DNA from: Gastranaerophilus sp045639085
GTDB lineage: Bacteria; Cyanobacteriota; Vampirovibrionia; Gastranaerophilales; Gastranaerophilaceae
Direction of reading: 5' to 3'
NCBI GenBank assembly: GCA_045639085.1
Contig: JAZUCM010000074.1
Coordinates: 1 to 39,809, forward strand
Length of the DNA stretch: 39,809 nucleotides
The notes below the pieces were generated by a model. It was not told the DNA's origin and ran no database searches. It saw nothing but the letters and a program-made list of their open reading frames with translations. Each line of letters opens with the position of its first letter. The first letter of the stretch is position 1. Of this stretch, positions 1 through 7,529 are shown in pieces. A program made the translations under genes and the position numbers.

Positions 1-71
1 AGTTCTACGCAACCTGCTCGTCTTGCTCCTCGCAAGCCGACCCGTTGCTTCGCTGTCTAATACGCCACTCT

Positions 72-107
72 CAAAAATTCGCTCGCGTTCCGCATCGCGA
101 ATTTTTG
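72..107. repeat. Inverted repeat upstream of rlmD
   Basis: An 11-base arm (CAAAAATTCGC, 72-82) is perfectly repeated in inverse at 97-107 around a 14-base loop. The rest of 1-120 shows no convincing gene. On the minus strand it reads as GCGAGGAGCAAGACGAGCAGG-like text of the style seen in dispersed bacterial repeats, so this may be the edge of a repeat element or the terminator of a gene outside the window. No clear Shine-Dalgarno or promoter for rlmD was found here. Confidence 0.5.
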
Positions 108-120
108 TTCGGACAAAGTA

Positions 121-1473
121 ATGTTTGAAAACGAAACAATCACATTAAAAATCGACAACTTTTCCAATCTTGGCTATGGTATTGCACGCCAAGACGGGAA
201 AGTTGTTTTTGTCTCAAATTCCTGTCCGGGAGACGAAGTCGAGGCAAAAATAGATAAAGTTTGCAAAAACTTTGTCTACGCGTCGGCTGTAAAGGTTTTA
301 ACGCCATCGCCGCACCGCACAGCCCCGGTTTGTCCACTCCAAAAAGTTTGTGGTTCTTGCCAATTAGGCTTTATTGATTATGCCTACCAACTTGAACTCA
401 AACGGCAAAATGTCGAAGATGCCATGCGCAAAATCGGCGGCCTTGACGTCCCGGTCATCATGCCGGTTGCCAGTCCGCAAACATTAAATTACCGCCACAA
501 AATCCAATATCCAATCGGCGAAACAAAGAATTCAAAACGAATTTTGGCTGGATACTACAAGCAAAAAACTCACGAAATCGTAAACATAAAATACTGCCCG
601 ATTCAACCGGCAATCTGCGACGAAATAATTGAATTTATCCGCAACAAAGCCTTTGACTTCGGAATTTCAGGTTTCAACGAGAAGAAACACACAGGTGACT
701 TGCGCCATGTTGTTCTGCGAATTTCGGCAGACAACGGAAAAATCCTCGTGACTCTTGTTATCAATGCAACAAAATCTTTCCCACGCCTAAAAGATTTCGC
801 GCAGTGTATTTTTGATGAATTTGAGGACGTGAGTGGAGTTTGTGCAAATTTCAACCCTAAAAAAACAAATGTTATCCTAACAAACAACACCGAATGTCTT
901 TGTGGCAAAAATTATATTATCGAGCGTATTTTAGGCAAAACTTTCAAAATCGGGGCAAATACATTTTTCCAAATCAACCCTAAAAGTGCGGAAAATATTT
1001 TTGCCTACGTAAAAAAACATATCGCCGAAAACTTCGAAAACCCAACCGTTTTAGACGCATATTCCGGCGTAAGCGCGTTTGGTATCACTGTCAGTGACGT
1101 GGCAAAAGAAGTTGTTTGTGTCGAAGAAAATACCGCATCTTGCGAACTTGCACACGAAATCGCACGTGAAAACAAAGTTAAAAACATTGAAATCAACAAC
1201 ATGGATGCCGGCAAATTCTTTGCGCAAGAAACACGAAAGTTTGACGTCGTAATCCTTGATCCGCCACGCAGCGGCTGCACTCAAGAATCCCTCGACAACG
1301 CACTAAAAGTTTGCGCAAAACAAATTATTTACGTAAGCTGCAACCCGGCAACGCTTGCGCGCGACCTTAAATATTTAACAGAAAAAGGCGCTAAAATTTC
1401 GAGTGCGATACAGCCGTTTGACATGTTTTGCCACACATACCACATCGAAAACGTTGCAATTATTGACGTTTAG
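121..1473 (+). CDS. rlmD: 23S rRNA (uracil-5-)-methyltransferase, RlmD/RumA family
   Basis: 450-residue SAM-dependent enzyme that methylates C5 of a uridine in 23S rRNA (U1939 in E. coli for RlmD). Residues 1-60 form a TRAM-type RNA-binding domain. Cys71, Cys77 and Cys80 (CPLQKVCGSC), with Cys159, fit the four [4Fe-4S] ligands of RumA. The C-terminal methyltransferase fold has DAYSGVSAFG (SAM loop), VILDPPRSGC and the nucleophile motif SCNPATLARDL (Cys407). The length is normal for the family. The paralogue RlmC cannot be fully excluded from sequence alone, but the TRAM domain favours RlmD. The ATG at 121 has no strong ribosome-binding site. The gene converges on the RelA/SpoT-like gene and the two 3' ends overlap by 14 bp. 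Confidence 0.9.
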   Translation: MFENETITLKIDNFSNLGYGIARQDGKVVFVSNSCPGDEVEAKIDKVCKNFVYASAVKVLTPSPHRTAPVCPLQKVCGSCQLGFIDYAYQLELKRQNVEDAMRKIGGLDVPVIMPVASPQTLNYRHKIQYPIGETKNSKRILAGYYKQKTHEIVNIKYCPIQPAICDEIIEFIRNKAFDFGISGFNEKKHTGDLRHVVLRISADNGKILVTLVINATKSFPRLKDFAQCIFDEFEDVSGVCANFNPKKTNVILTNNTECLCGKNYIIERILGKTFKIGANTFFQINPKSAENIFAYVKKHIAENFENPTVLDAYSGVSAFGITVSDVAKEVVCVEENTASCELAHEIARENKVKNIEINNMDAGKFFAQETRKFDVVILDPPRSGCTQESLDNALKVCAKQIIYVSCNPATLARDLKYLTEKGAKISSAIQPFDMFCHTYHIENVAIIDV

Positions 1474-2743
1474 CATGAAGTGCGCGTTTTGCATGATTCT
1501 CTTCACGCATCATTTCTTCATAGCCTTTTGCTTGTTTACAAAGTGGCGCAAGTTGGTTGAAACCTAATCCTCTTTCTAAAATTGCTTTTGGCGCAGTCAA
1601 AAACTTTTCGCGAGGTTTACGAGAAAAACTTTCCGGCGCTTTCAAACGTTCACCGATATACACCCAACGAGTGTAGTTTTCATGCGCGGCTTGCAATGGC
1701 GCTTCGTCTTTATTTTTCAAATTTAACGGCGCCAAACGTTCATCCAACGGCCCAAATAAGATTTCCTTATTACACTTTTTCTTATAAGTATAATCTTCAA
1801 CTAATTCTTTAATGTGCTCAATATCACGACCCATAATTTGGATTTCACCTTCGGTACCATCCGGCAAGATTACATTAACATGAATAGCTTGATATCCATT
1901 TGGCAAATCTTTACCATACTTCGCTTCAACTGCAGGATATGTCAAACGACAAGTATCGATAAATTCAGCAAAATCTTTACCGTCTGCATAGTTGAAAAAT
2001 TCAGGTTTAGTCATCATCTTAATCTTTTTATCATCAAGTTTTATGCCCAAATCCTTTTGATAACCTTTTTGTACCCATTCAGGAACAGACAAAATAACCG
2101 GCCTAAAACTTTCAGCTTCTTTAACTTTAAATTTTCCGTCTTTAACAATTTGCCCTAATATTTGAAGAATTTTCTTTACAGATTTTTTTGAAGAATCACG
2201 CAACGTAATCCTTCCGGCAATACCATCCGGAACCAATTTCTTAGCATCTTCTTTTCCGGCAAAAATAATTTCTTCTTCGCCGACTTTTTTAGCTTTTTCT
2301 TTTATATCAAAACCTTTAGCGTTCATTTTTTCAAAAATTGAATCTGTTGATTTAATTCGAAAACTCATTTTTTGAATAATTCTATCATCACCAACTTCAG
2401 TAGACACCAATTTTCTGAAATATTGGTTCATAACATTTTCAAAATATCCCATCGGAACAACAAAATCTTCTTCTAATTGAGTCGCAATCTTATAGTTAAA
2501 ATCATAAATTCGGCCTTCTGCAACCTTATCAGAACGTAATCCTCCGACCACATTTTCAGCTACATCGACAGCAGCTTTGACAACTTTTTCTTTATTACCT
2601 GAAAAGGAGACAGTATCTCGTGCCAAAGGCGCGAGATTAGAATTCGCCGGCGAATTCTGACGAAACATCGGAAATCGCAAGATATTATTATTTTTAACAG
2701 AGTTATTATTTGGGGTAATTTTTGGGGTAATTGTAAGATTCAT
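1460..2743 (-). CDS. RelA/SpoT-type nucleotidyltransferase-domain protein
   Basis: 427 residues with a RelA/SpoT synthetase-like core and no HD hydrolase, TGS or ACT domain. Motifs in order: RIKSTDSIFEKM (129-140, matching the R-x-K-x3-SI-x-KM nucleotide-binding motif), DGIAGRI (173-179, equivalent to D-x-x-G-x-R-I), NGYQAIHV (282-289) and EGEIQIMGRDIEH (298-310, equivalent to EIQIRT-x2-MH). About 75 extra residues sit between the DGIAGRI and GYQAIH strands, compared with canonical RelA. In this family the fold makes (p)ppGpp or related alarmones, or acts as a pyrophosphokinase toxin; which applies here is unknown. The first 50 residues are a low-complexity Asn/Pro/Ser tail ending in SFSGN. 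Start chosen at the ATG preceded by AAGGAG 8 bases upstream. The 3' end overlaps rlmD by 14 bp convergently. Confidence 0.7.
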   Translation of the reverse strand: MNLTITPKITPNNNSVKNNNILRFPMFRQNSPANSNLAPLARDTVSFSGNKEKVVKAAVDVAENVVGGLRSDKVAEGRIYDFNYKIATQLEEDFVVPMGYFENVMNQYFRKLVSTEVGDDRIIQKMSFRIKSTDSIFEKMNAKGFDIKEKAKKVGEEEIIFAGKEDAKKLVPDGIAGRITLRDSSKKSVKKILQILGQIVKDGKFKVKEAESFRPVILSVPEWVQKGYQKDLGIKLDDKKIKMMTKPEFFNYADGKDFAEFIDTCRLTYPAVEAKYGKDLPNGYQAIHVNVILPDGTEGEIQIMGRDIEHIKELVEDYTYKKKCNKEILFGPLDERLAPLNLKNKDEAPLQAAHENYTRWVYIGERLKAPESFSRKPREKFLTAPKAILERGLGFNQLAPLCKQAKGYEEMMREENHAKRALHAKRQ

Positions 2744-2847
2744 TCTACGCGCTCCTTCACTAATTGGTATACAAAGTATAAATCAACTAAAGATAAAAAG
2801 TGCCATTTTCACAATACAACTTAACAAATCTTTACAAACCCTAAGGC

Positions 2848-2876
2848 TTGCGAAATTATTTAATACATGATAAATT
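2848..2876 (+). promoter_or_regulatory. Putative nadK promoter
   Basis: TTGCGA (2848-2853), a 17-bp spacer and TAAATT (2871-2876), with the chosen ATG 7 bases after the -10 box. If correct, the transcript is leaderless or nearly so. The -10 match is only moderate. Confidence 0.4.
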
Positions 2877-2883
2877 AGCAAAT

Positions 2884-3684
2884 ATGATAACAAAAAACTT
2901 CGCACTCATCTATAATTCTGAAATCACCGCCTCACCGACGGTGAAGGATGAATTGGCTCAAATTCTTGCTGAAAACAAGCTCAATTTTGAAATTTTAGAC
3001 ATTAACAACCTTAAAAAAGGTTTTGATATTGCATTCGTAATTGGGGGCGACGGCACAATCCTAAAAACCGCGCGTTTCTACGCCGATACCCAAACTGCAA
3101 TCTTTGGTATAAACCTCGGACGCCTCGGGTTTCTGTCCCAATCTTCAAAAGAATGTTTTGCAATTTCACTTAAAAAAATTCTCAATAAACAATTTCGTAT
3201 TGAAAACCGTTTAATGCTTGCAACAGAGTCGCAAATCGCACTCAATGACTTTGTAATAAAGACGCCGGAGCAAGGCAGAACAGCGCGTTTTCAACTTAAT
3301 ATCAACGGTAAAAGCGTCTGCAACTATCTGGCAGACGGTATAATAATTTCCACCCCAACAGGCTCTACAGCTTACGGCCTTTCTGCCGGGGGCCCGGTCA
3401 TCTCCCCGGAACTCGAAGCCTTTGTTATTGTGCCGATTTGCCCGCACACCCTAACTGCGCGCCCGTTAGTCATCCCCGCAACTGAAGAAATTTCCATCAC
3501 TGCGCCGTCTGATTCTCCAGACTTCATCTTATCTGTAGACGGCCAAGGCAACTATGAAATAAACAGAGAAATTAAAATTCGCAAATCATCTCTAAGAGCA
3601 AAACTCTTAATCCTCAACGATAGTGAATTTTACACAATCCTGAAAAACAAATTAAACTGGGGCGTTTCTCCAAATTATTGTTAA
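2884..3684 (+). CDS. nadK: NAD kinase
   Basis: 266 residues when started at the ATG at 2884 (MITKNFALIYN), which begins right at the first beta strand of the family. A TTG further upstream would add 12 residues that do not resemble NAD kinases. It phosphorylates NAD+ to NADP+ in the cytoplasm using ATP or polyphosphate. Diagnostic motifs are GGDGT (54-58), NLGRLGFLS and the NE/D-rich ADGIIISTPTGSTAYGLSAG loop typical of bacterial NAD kinases, followed by HTLTARPLVIP. It stands alone between the RelA/SpoT-like and CheR-like genes and has its own terminator at 3678-3709. Confidence 0.95.
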   Translation: MITKNFALIYNSEITASPTVKDELAQILAENKLNFEILDINNLKKGFDIAFVIGGDGTILKTARFYADTQTAIFGINLGRLGFLSQSSKECFAISLKKILNKQFRIENRLMLATESQIALNDFVIKTPEQGRTARFQLNINGKSVCNYLADGIIISTPTGSTAYGLSAGGPVISPELEAFVIVPICPHTLTARPLVIPATEEISITAPSDSPDFILSVDGQGNYEINREIKIRKSSLRAKLLILNDSEFYTILKNKLNWGVSPNYC

Positions 3685-3709
3685 AAACACTGGGTTAGCA
3701 ATTTTTTTT
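3678..3709 (+). terminator. Rho-independent terminator of nadK
   Basis: TTGTTAA (3678-3684, containing the nadK stop codon) pairs with TTAGCAA (3695-3701) with one G-U wobble, followed by eight T residues. The stem is AU-rich and modest. Confidence 0.6.
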
Positions 3710-3731
3710 ATTCACGGTTGTTACAGAAACT

Positions 3732-4643
3732 ATGATTAAAATTACCCCAAATTATACAAACACCCAAACGCATTTTAAAGCTAAGCCTAAACCTTCGTTG
3801 CAGTTGCTTTCCAAATATCAAGCACATCCTGAGTTCTTGAGCGAAGATACACGAATGTTAGATTCAATTGATTGGGCAAAAATAAGGAAATTAAATAGTA
3901 ACACTTGTGAACAAACTACACAAAAAGCGCACCCGGATTTTTACGAATTGAAAAAACAATTTTCAACACCATTAGCCTCAAATTATTTCAGAAGAGGTGC
4001 TATTTGGGGGCTTTGGAGCGAAACCTATAAAGAAGTCATAGATGTGTTTTCAAAAGTTTTTTCACCAGCCCAACAAGCGGTCAAAAAAATGCTGATAGTC
4101 GGCATCGGCGAGTCACAAGAACCCTTTTCACATCTTGCCGCAATAAAAGAAATTGTTAAAACCAGAAAACTTGATGAAGTTGTGGAACTTCACACTATCG
4201 ACCTGCAAGCCAAACCGCCCAAGCAAGTTTTGTGCCAAAACGCATTTTTCGATAAAAGTTATGAGCCCCCGTTTGCCAAGACAAGTTTTGTAATTGATGC
4301 GTTCCCACAACACCACGGAGAAAGACGTTTCCGAGTGAATGATGAAATTTTTGACTTTCTATCTGAGACTTACGACAACAACTCTCAAGCCCAATGGGCA
4401 ACCCGTGTTCAAGATGGGATTAAAAACTACCCGGAAGAAACTTTTGACGTCATTTCAGCCAACAACACCCTGGGCTATATCAAAGACGATGCCGAATTTT
4501 GTGAAACGCTCGAAAATATTCAAAAAAGTGTCAAGCGCGACGGCTACCTAATTACAGACGACTTTGACGACGAATACTTGCAACAAGCCGGCATTTTGGA
4601 CAATTTTAATGACGTAAATTTAGGTATTTGGCAAAAAAAATAA
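3732..4643 (+). CDS. CheR-like SAM-dependent methyltransferase
   Basis: 303 residues. The central part carries a class I methyltransferase signature: MLIVGIGESQEPFSHLAAI (120-138) resembles the SAM-binding loop of CheR-type enzymes (GCSSGEEPYSLA), followed by LHTIDLQA (acidic strand 2), FDVISANNTLGYI (strand 4) and KRDGYLITDDF (strand 5). The substrate cannot be told from sequence, and no chemotaxis gene lies nearby, so a chemotaxis role is not implied. The N-terminus MIKITPNYTNTQTHFKAK is a short polar tail with a Phe-Lys-Ala motif like those in the RelA/SpoT-like, GNAT and 156-residue proteins of this window. Start codon ATG follows a weak ribosome-binding region. Confidence 0.65.
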   Translation: MIKITPNYTNTQTHFKAKPKPSLQLLSKYQAHPEFLSEDTRMLDSIDWAKIRKLNSNTCEQTTQKAHPDFYELKKQFSTPLASNYFRRGAIWGLWSETYKEVIDVFSKVFSPAQQAVKKMLIVGIGESQEPFSHLAAIKEIVKTRKLDEVVELHTIDLQAKPPKQVLCQNAFFDKSYEPPFAKTSFVIDAFPQHHGERRFRVNDEIFDFLSETYDNNSQAQWATRVQDGIKNYPEETFDVISANNTLGYIKDDAEFCETLENIQKSVKRDGYLITDDFDDEYLQQAGILDNFNDVNLGIWQKK

Positions 4644-4654
4644 CAAAATAAACA

Positions 4655-4683
4655 TTGGAAGTATTATTAAACTATTTTAAGAT
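4655..4683 (+). promoter_or_regulatory. Promoter of the LuxR-type HTH gene
   Basis: TTGGAA (4655-4660), 17-bp spacer, TAAGAT (4678-4683). Predicted transcription start near 4690, leaving about 40 bases of leader before the ATG at 4732. Confidence 0.5.
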
Positions 4684-4731
4684 TTATATGTTTTAATATA
4701 GACAATGGCAGTTTATATTATCGGAGAACAT

Positions 4732-4998
4732 ATGAATTATACTTCCAAAAAATTTACCGAAAAAGAAATTATTGTCCTAGCTGAACTTCTCAACGGAAAA
4801 ACCAACAACGAAATCAGCGCAAAATTGTTCGTCACACTTCACACCGTCAAAGCCCATATTCAAAGCCTTTTATACAAAACTAAAACAAAAAATCGAACAC
4901 AACTTATCTCCAAAATATTTTTTAAAATTCTTAATTCCAAAACCAACTCGGTTGACTTAATCGAGACACTTAAAAATATTGACAACACAACACATTAA
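4732..4998 (+). CDS. Orphan LuxR/GerE-type helix-turn-helix protein
   Basis: 88 residues starting at the ATG preceded by GGAGA. An ATG at 4705 in the same frame lacks a ribosome-binding site. The body is a four-helix LuxR-type DNA-binding domain: FTEKEIIVLAELLNGKTNNEISAKLFVTLHTVKAHIQSLLYKTKTKNRTQL with the usual E-x2-VL, G-x-TN-x-EIA and T-V-K-x-H-x2-S/N-L-x-K positions. There is no receiver, PAS or ligand-binding domain, so it is a stand-alone HTH similar in size to GerE. It ends 3 bases before the convergent CooC-like gene. Target genes are unknown. Confidence 0.8.
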   Translation: MNYTSKKFTEKEIIVLAELLNGKTNNEISAKLFVTLHTVKAHIQSLLYKTKTKNRTQLISKIFFKILNSKTNSVDLIETLKNIDNTTH

Positions 4999-5001
4999 AA
5001 A

Positions 5002-5739
5002 CTATTGAGGCAAATTTAGGCGGAAGAAAAATTCTTTTATTGCATTTTCTACCACAGCGGAATTACGCGTAAGTTGTTCGATTTCAGAATCAAATGGTAT
5101 TGTCCCAAGAATTTCTAAACCATATTTACCCAAAAGGTTATAGAGCGATTCGAGGTTATTATTTTCTACTTTATTAACAATAACCCCCATTTGCCCACCA
5201 ATCGCATATTTTGCACTAAATTCCTCAATACGTTTGGCCAAATGTGCAGATTCTTCGGTCGGATTTGCAATAATAAGAGTTTGTTCAATCTCAACATCAA
5301 CAAGTTGATTGAAATATTTCAAATCAAATTCACAGTCAATAATCACAAAATCATAGCGGTTAATAAGTTTTTTGAGAGCTTCGCTCAACTGCCCCGTAAT
5401 AGGGCAACGGCAATCTTTTGAACCGACAAACCAAGTCACAAGAATGTCAATATTGTCATTGAGCGGATAAAGAATATCTTCCAACGCCCATTCAATAAAC
5501 TCTTGTTTTGACATATTATCAGGAATCCCGGTTTTATATTCGTGTTTACCGCTTCTAATTCCGTATACAGTATTTCTGATATCGAGCCCGAAAGAATGCC
5601 CCAATTCGCCAGTCAAGTCGTTATCCAAAAGCAAAAAGGTTTTATCCGGGAATTTTTCAGCCAAAACATTTAAAAATGCTTTTGTAACTGTCGTTTTTCC
5701 GCTACCACTTTTTCCTGTAATCGCAATTTTTGTTGTCAA
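5002..5739 (-). CDS. CooC-like MinD-family ATPase
   Basis: 245 residues. The N-terminus IAITGKSGSGKTT is a deviant Walker A with the signature lysine of the MinD/ParA/CooC (SIMIBI) class. FLLLDND (35-41) and YDFVIIDCEFD (Walker B region) follow. A Cys110-Arg-Cys112 pair sits where CooC-type nickel-chaperone ATPases have their dimer-interface C-x-C metal site, which favours a metal-insertion ATPase over a cell-division MinD. CooC proteins load nickel into carbon monoxide dehydrogenase, but no such gene is visible here, so the client is unknown. Last gene of the minus-strand run lysA-cdaA-yitT, 29 bases after the YitT gene, with CTCC-complement ribosome-binding sequence upstream. Confidence 0.75.
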   Translation of the reverse strand: MTTKIAITGKSGSGKTTVTKAFLNVLAEKFPDKTFLLLDNDLTGELGHSFGLDIRNTVYGIRSGKHEYKTGIPDNMSKQEFIEWALEDILYPLNDNIDILVTWFVGSKDCRCPITGQLSEALKKLINRYDFVIIDCEFDLKYFNQLVDVEIEQTLIIANPTEESAHLAKRIEEFSAKYAIGGQMGVIVNKVENNNLESLYNLLGKYGLEILGTIPFDSEIEQLTRNSAVVENAIKEFFFRLNLPQ

Positions 5740-5768
5740 AATAACTCTCCTGATTATACTACTTGTAA

Positions 5769-6635
5769 CTATTTCTTTTTACGTCTAATTTTTCCGCCGT
5801 AAGTTTCGTGCACATCAACAACTGCAATAAATGCACTTTTATCGATTGATTTTGCAATTTCTTTCAGTTTGTTTAGCTCCAAACGTGAAACAACGCAATA
5901 AATCATATCTTTTTCTTTGCCAGAAAAAGCTCCTGTACCTTTGATATAAGTCACACCAAGTTCAAGAGTTTCCATTAATTCAGTGCCAATTTCACGAGTT
6001 TTATCGCTGATTATTCTAACAGCCTTGGATGTATTAAAACCTTCTTGCACAATGTCAATAACTTTGTACGCAACAAAATAAGTAATTATGGCATACATTG
6101 CGTTTTCGACACCGAAAACAAATCCTGCGGCAGTGTAAATTATTACGTTAAACGCCATAATCCACTCACCGACAGAAAATCCAAATCTTCTTGAAAGCAC
6201 TACAGAAAGAATTTCTGTTCCGTCCATAGAACCACCTTTTTTAAGCACCAATCCAACGCCGATACCAAGAAGAATACCGCCGAAAACTATTATCAGCACC
6301 GGCTCAGTGGTTATTGTTTCATAATGATGAAAATAATTAACCCCCAATGAAAGTGCCGTAACTGCATAAATCGTTTGCAATACAAATTTTTTACCGATTT
6401 TGTTAAACGCCAACAACACAAACGGAATATTCAACAAAAAGATAAAAAATCCTAACCCATACTTATCAAAAAAATGGTTTAAAATAATTGAAATACCAAC
6501 AATACCACCATCAATAATATTATTCGGAACCAAAAAACATTCAATCGCAAACGCCGCAACCAAAGCCCCAAGGGTTAAAAAGAAAACCTTGTTCACAATA
6601 GCCCAAAATGAAAAATTGATTTTTTCGTTTCCCAT
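5769..6635 (-). CDS. YitT-family membrane protein (DUF161 + DUF2179)
   Basis: 288 residues. The N-terminal part contains five or six hydrophobic segments (about 10-30, 50-70, 78-95, 105-125, 150-185) with the family pattern VPNNIIDGGIVGISIIL and KKGGSMDGTEILSVVLSRR. The soluble C-terminal about 80 residues (VRIISDKTREIGTELMETLELGVTYIKGTGAFSGKEKDMIYCVV) match DUF2179. YitT proteins are widespread inner-membrane proteins without settled biochemical function. Start is 3 bases after the cdaA stop codon, so the two are probably translated from one message. Confidence 0.85.
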   Translation of the reverse strand: MGNEKINFSFWAIVNKVFFLTLGALVAAFAIECFLVPNNIIDGGIVGISIILNHFFDKYGLGFFIFLLNIPFVLLAFNKIGKKFVLQTIYAVTALSLGVNYFHHYETITTEPVLIIVFGGILLGIGVGLVLKKGGSMDGTEILSVVLSRRFGFSVGEWIMAFNVIIYTAAGFVFGVENAMYAIITYFVAYKVIDIVQEGFNTSKAVRIISDKTREIGTELMETLELGVTYIKGTGAFSGKEKDMIYCVVSRLELNKLKEIAKSIDKSAFIAVVDVHETYGGKIRRKKK

Positions 6636-6638
6636 CGT

Positions 6639-7529
6639 TTATTCCTTATTATCAGTGGTTTTTGGTATTAAATTATTAAACTGAAAGATTTTTTTATTTT
6701 TGGGAGTAGTATCAAAATCCTTATCAATCAATAAATTTTCCAAATCAGTCTTGAGAGTGGCGATATCTTCGTACTTTTTAAGTGTACCATCAATCGCAAC
6801 CGAAACATCGCCGGTTTCTTCTGATACAACAAGGCAAATCGCATCACTATGTTCGCTCATTCCTATAGCAGCCCTGTGACGCGTCCCGTATTTCCAACTG
6901 AGTTTTGGGTCTTCCGTAAGCGGCAACAATACGCCCGCAGAAATAATCTTTGAACCGTTAATCACAACCGCGCCATCGTGTAGAGGGGTGTGAACATGGA
7001 AAATTGTCAGCAATAATTCTGTCGAAATATCCGCGTTAAGTATCGTTCCCACGTTTGTGTACGTATTACTCAAATCCTTCTGAAACACCATCAACGCCCC
7101 GGTATGCGATTTAGAAAGATATTTTACAGACTCAATAATTTCTTTCACAACGTTAATTTCTTCCTTTTCATCAATATTAGAAAAAGCCTTATGAAAGAAA
7201 TCCATTTGCCCCAAATACCCGAGGAATTTTCTCAACTCCGGCTGGAATATGACAATCAAACTCAGTGAAATCACAACGACAATTGATTTCAAGAACATTC
7301 CTAAAATGTTTAAATTAAGAAGCTGAAGAATTTCACTAAAAATCCAGAAAAATATAAGAATAAAACTGCCTTTAACCACTTTTTCAGATTGCGTACCTTG
7401 AATAAAACGCTTATAAAATGCAAAAAGAATCCCGATTATAACAAGGATTTCCACTACACTTACCCAGTTCAAAAGATTGAACATAGATACAATTTGTTTT
7501 GTAATGTAGGATAAAATTTCGTCCATCAT
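6639..7529 (-). CDS. cdaA: Diadenylate cyclase CdaA (DacA)
   Basis: 296-residue membrane enzyme that condenses two ATP into cyclic di-AMP. Three hydrophobic helices lie near 22-38, 54-72 and 78-97, followed by a DisA_N (DAC) domain with the catalytic motifs LHDGA (184-187) and TRHR (216-219). The C-terminal extension after about residue 255 is charged. In Firmicutes cdaA is followed by cdaR and glmM; here it is coupled to lysA instead. Its ATG overlaps the lysA stop as ATGA, indicating translational coupling. c-di-AMP controls potassium and osmolyte transport and cell-wall homeostasis in other bacteria; no receptor is identifiable in this window. Confidence 0.95.
   Translation of the reverse strand: MMDEILSYITKQIVSMFNLLNWVSVVEILVIIGILFAFYKRFIQGTQSEKVVKGSFILIFFWIFSEILQLLNLNILGMFLKSIVVVISLSLIVIFQPELRKFLGYLGQMDFFHKAFSNIDEKEEINVVKEIIESVKYLSKSHTGALMVFQKDLSNTYTNVGTILNADISTELLLTIFHVHTPLHDGAVVINGSKIISAGVLLPLTEDPKLSWKYGTRHRAAIGMSEHSDAICLVVSEETGDVSVAIDGTLKKYEDIATLKTDLENLLIDKDFDTTPKNKKIFQFNNLIPKTTDNKE

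Noticed and set aside
4732..4998. Response regulator of a two-component system
   Set aside because: Only the HTH domain is present; there is no receiver domain and no histidine kinase nearby.
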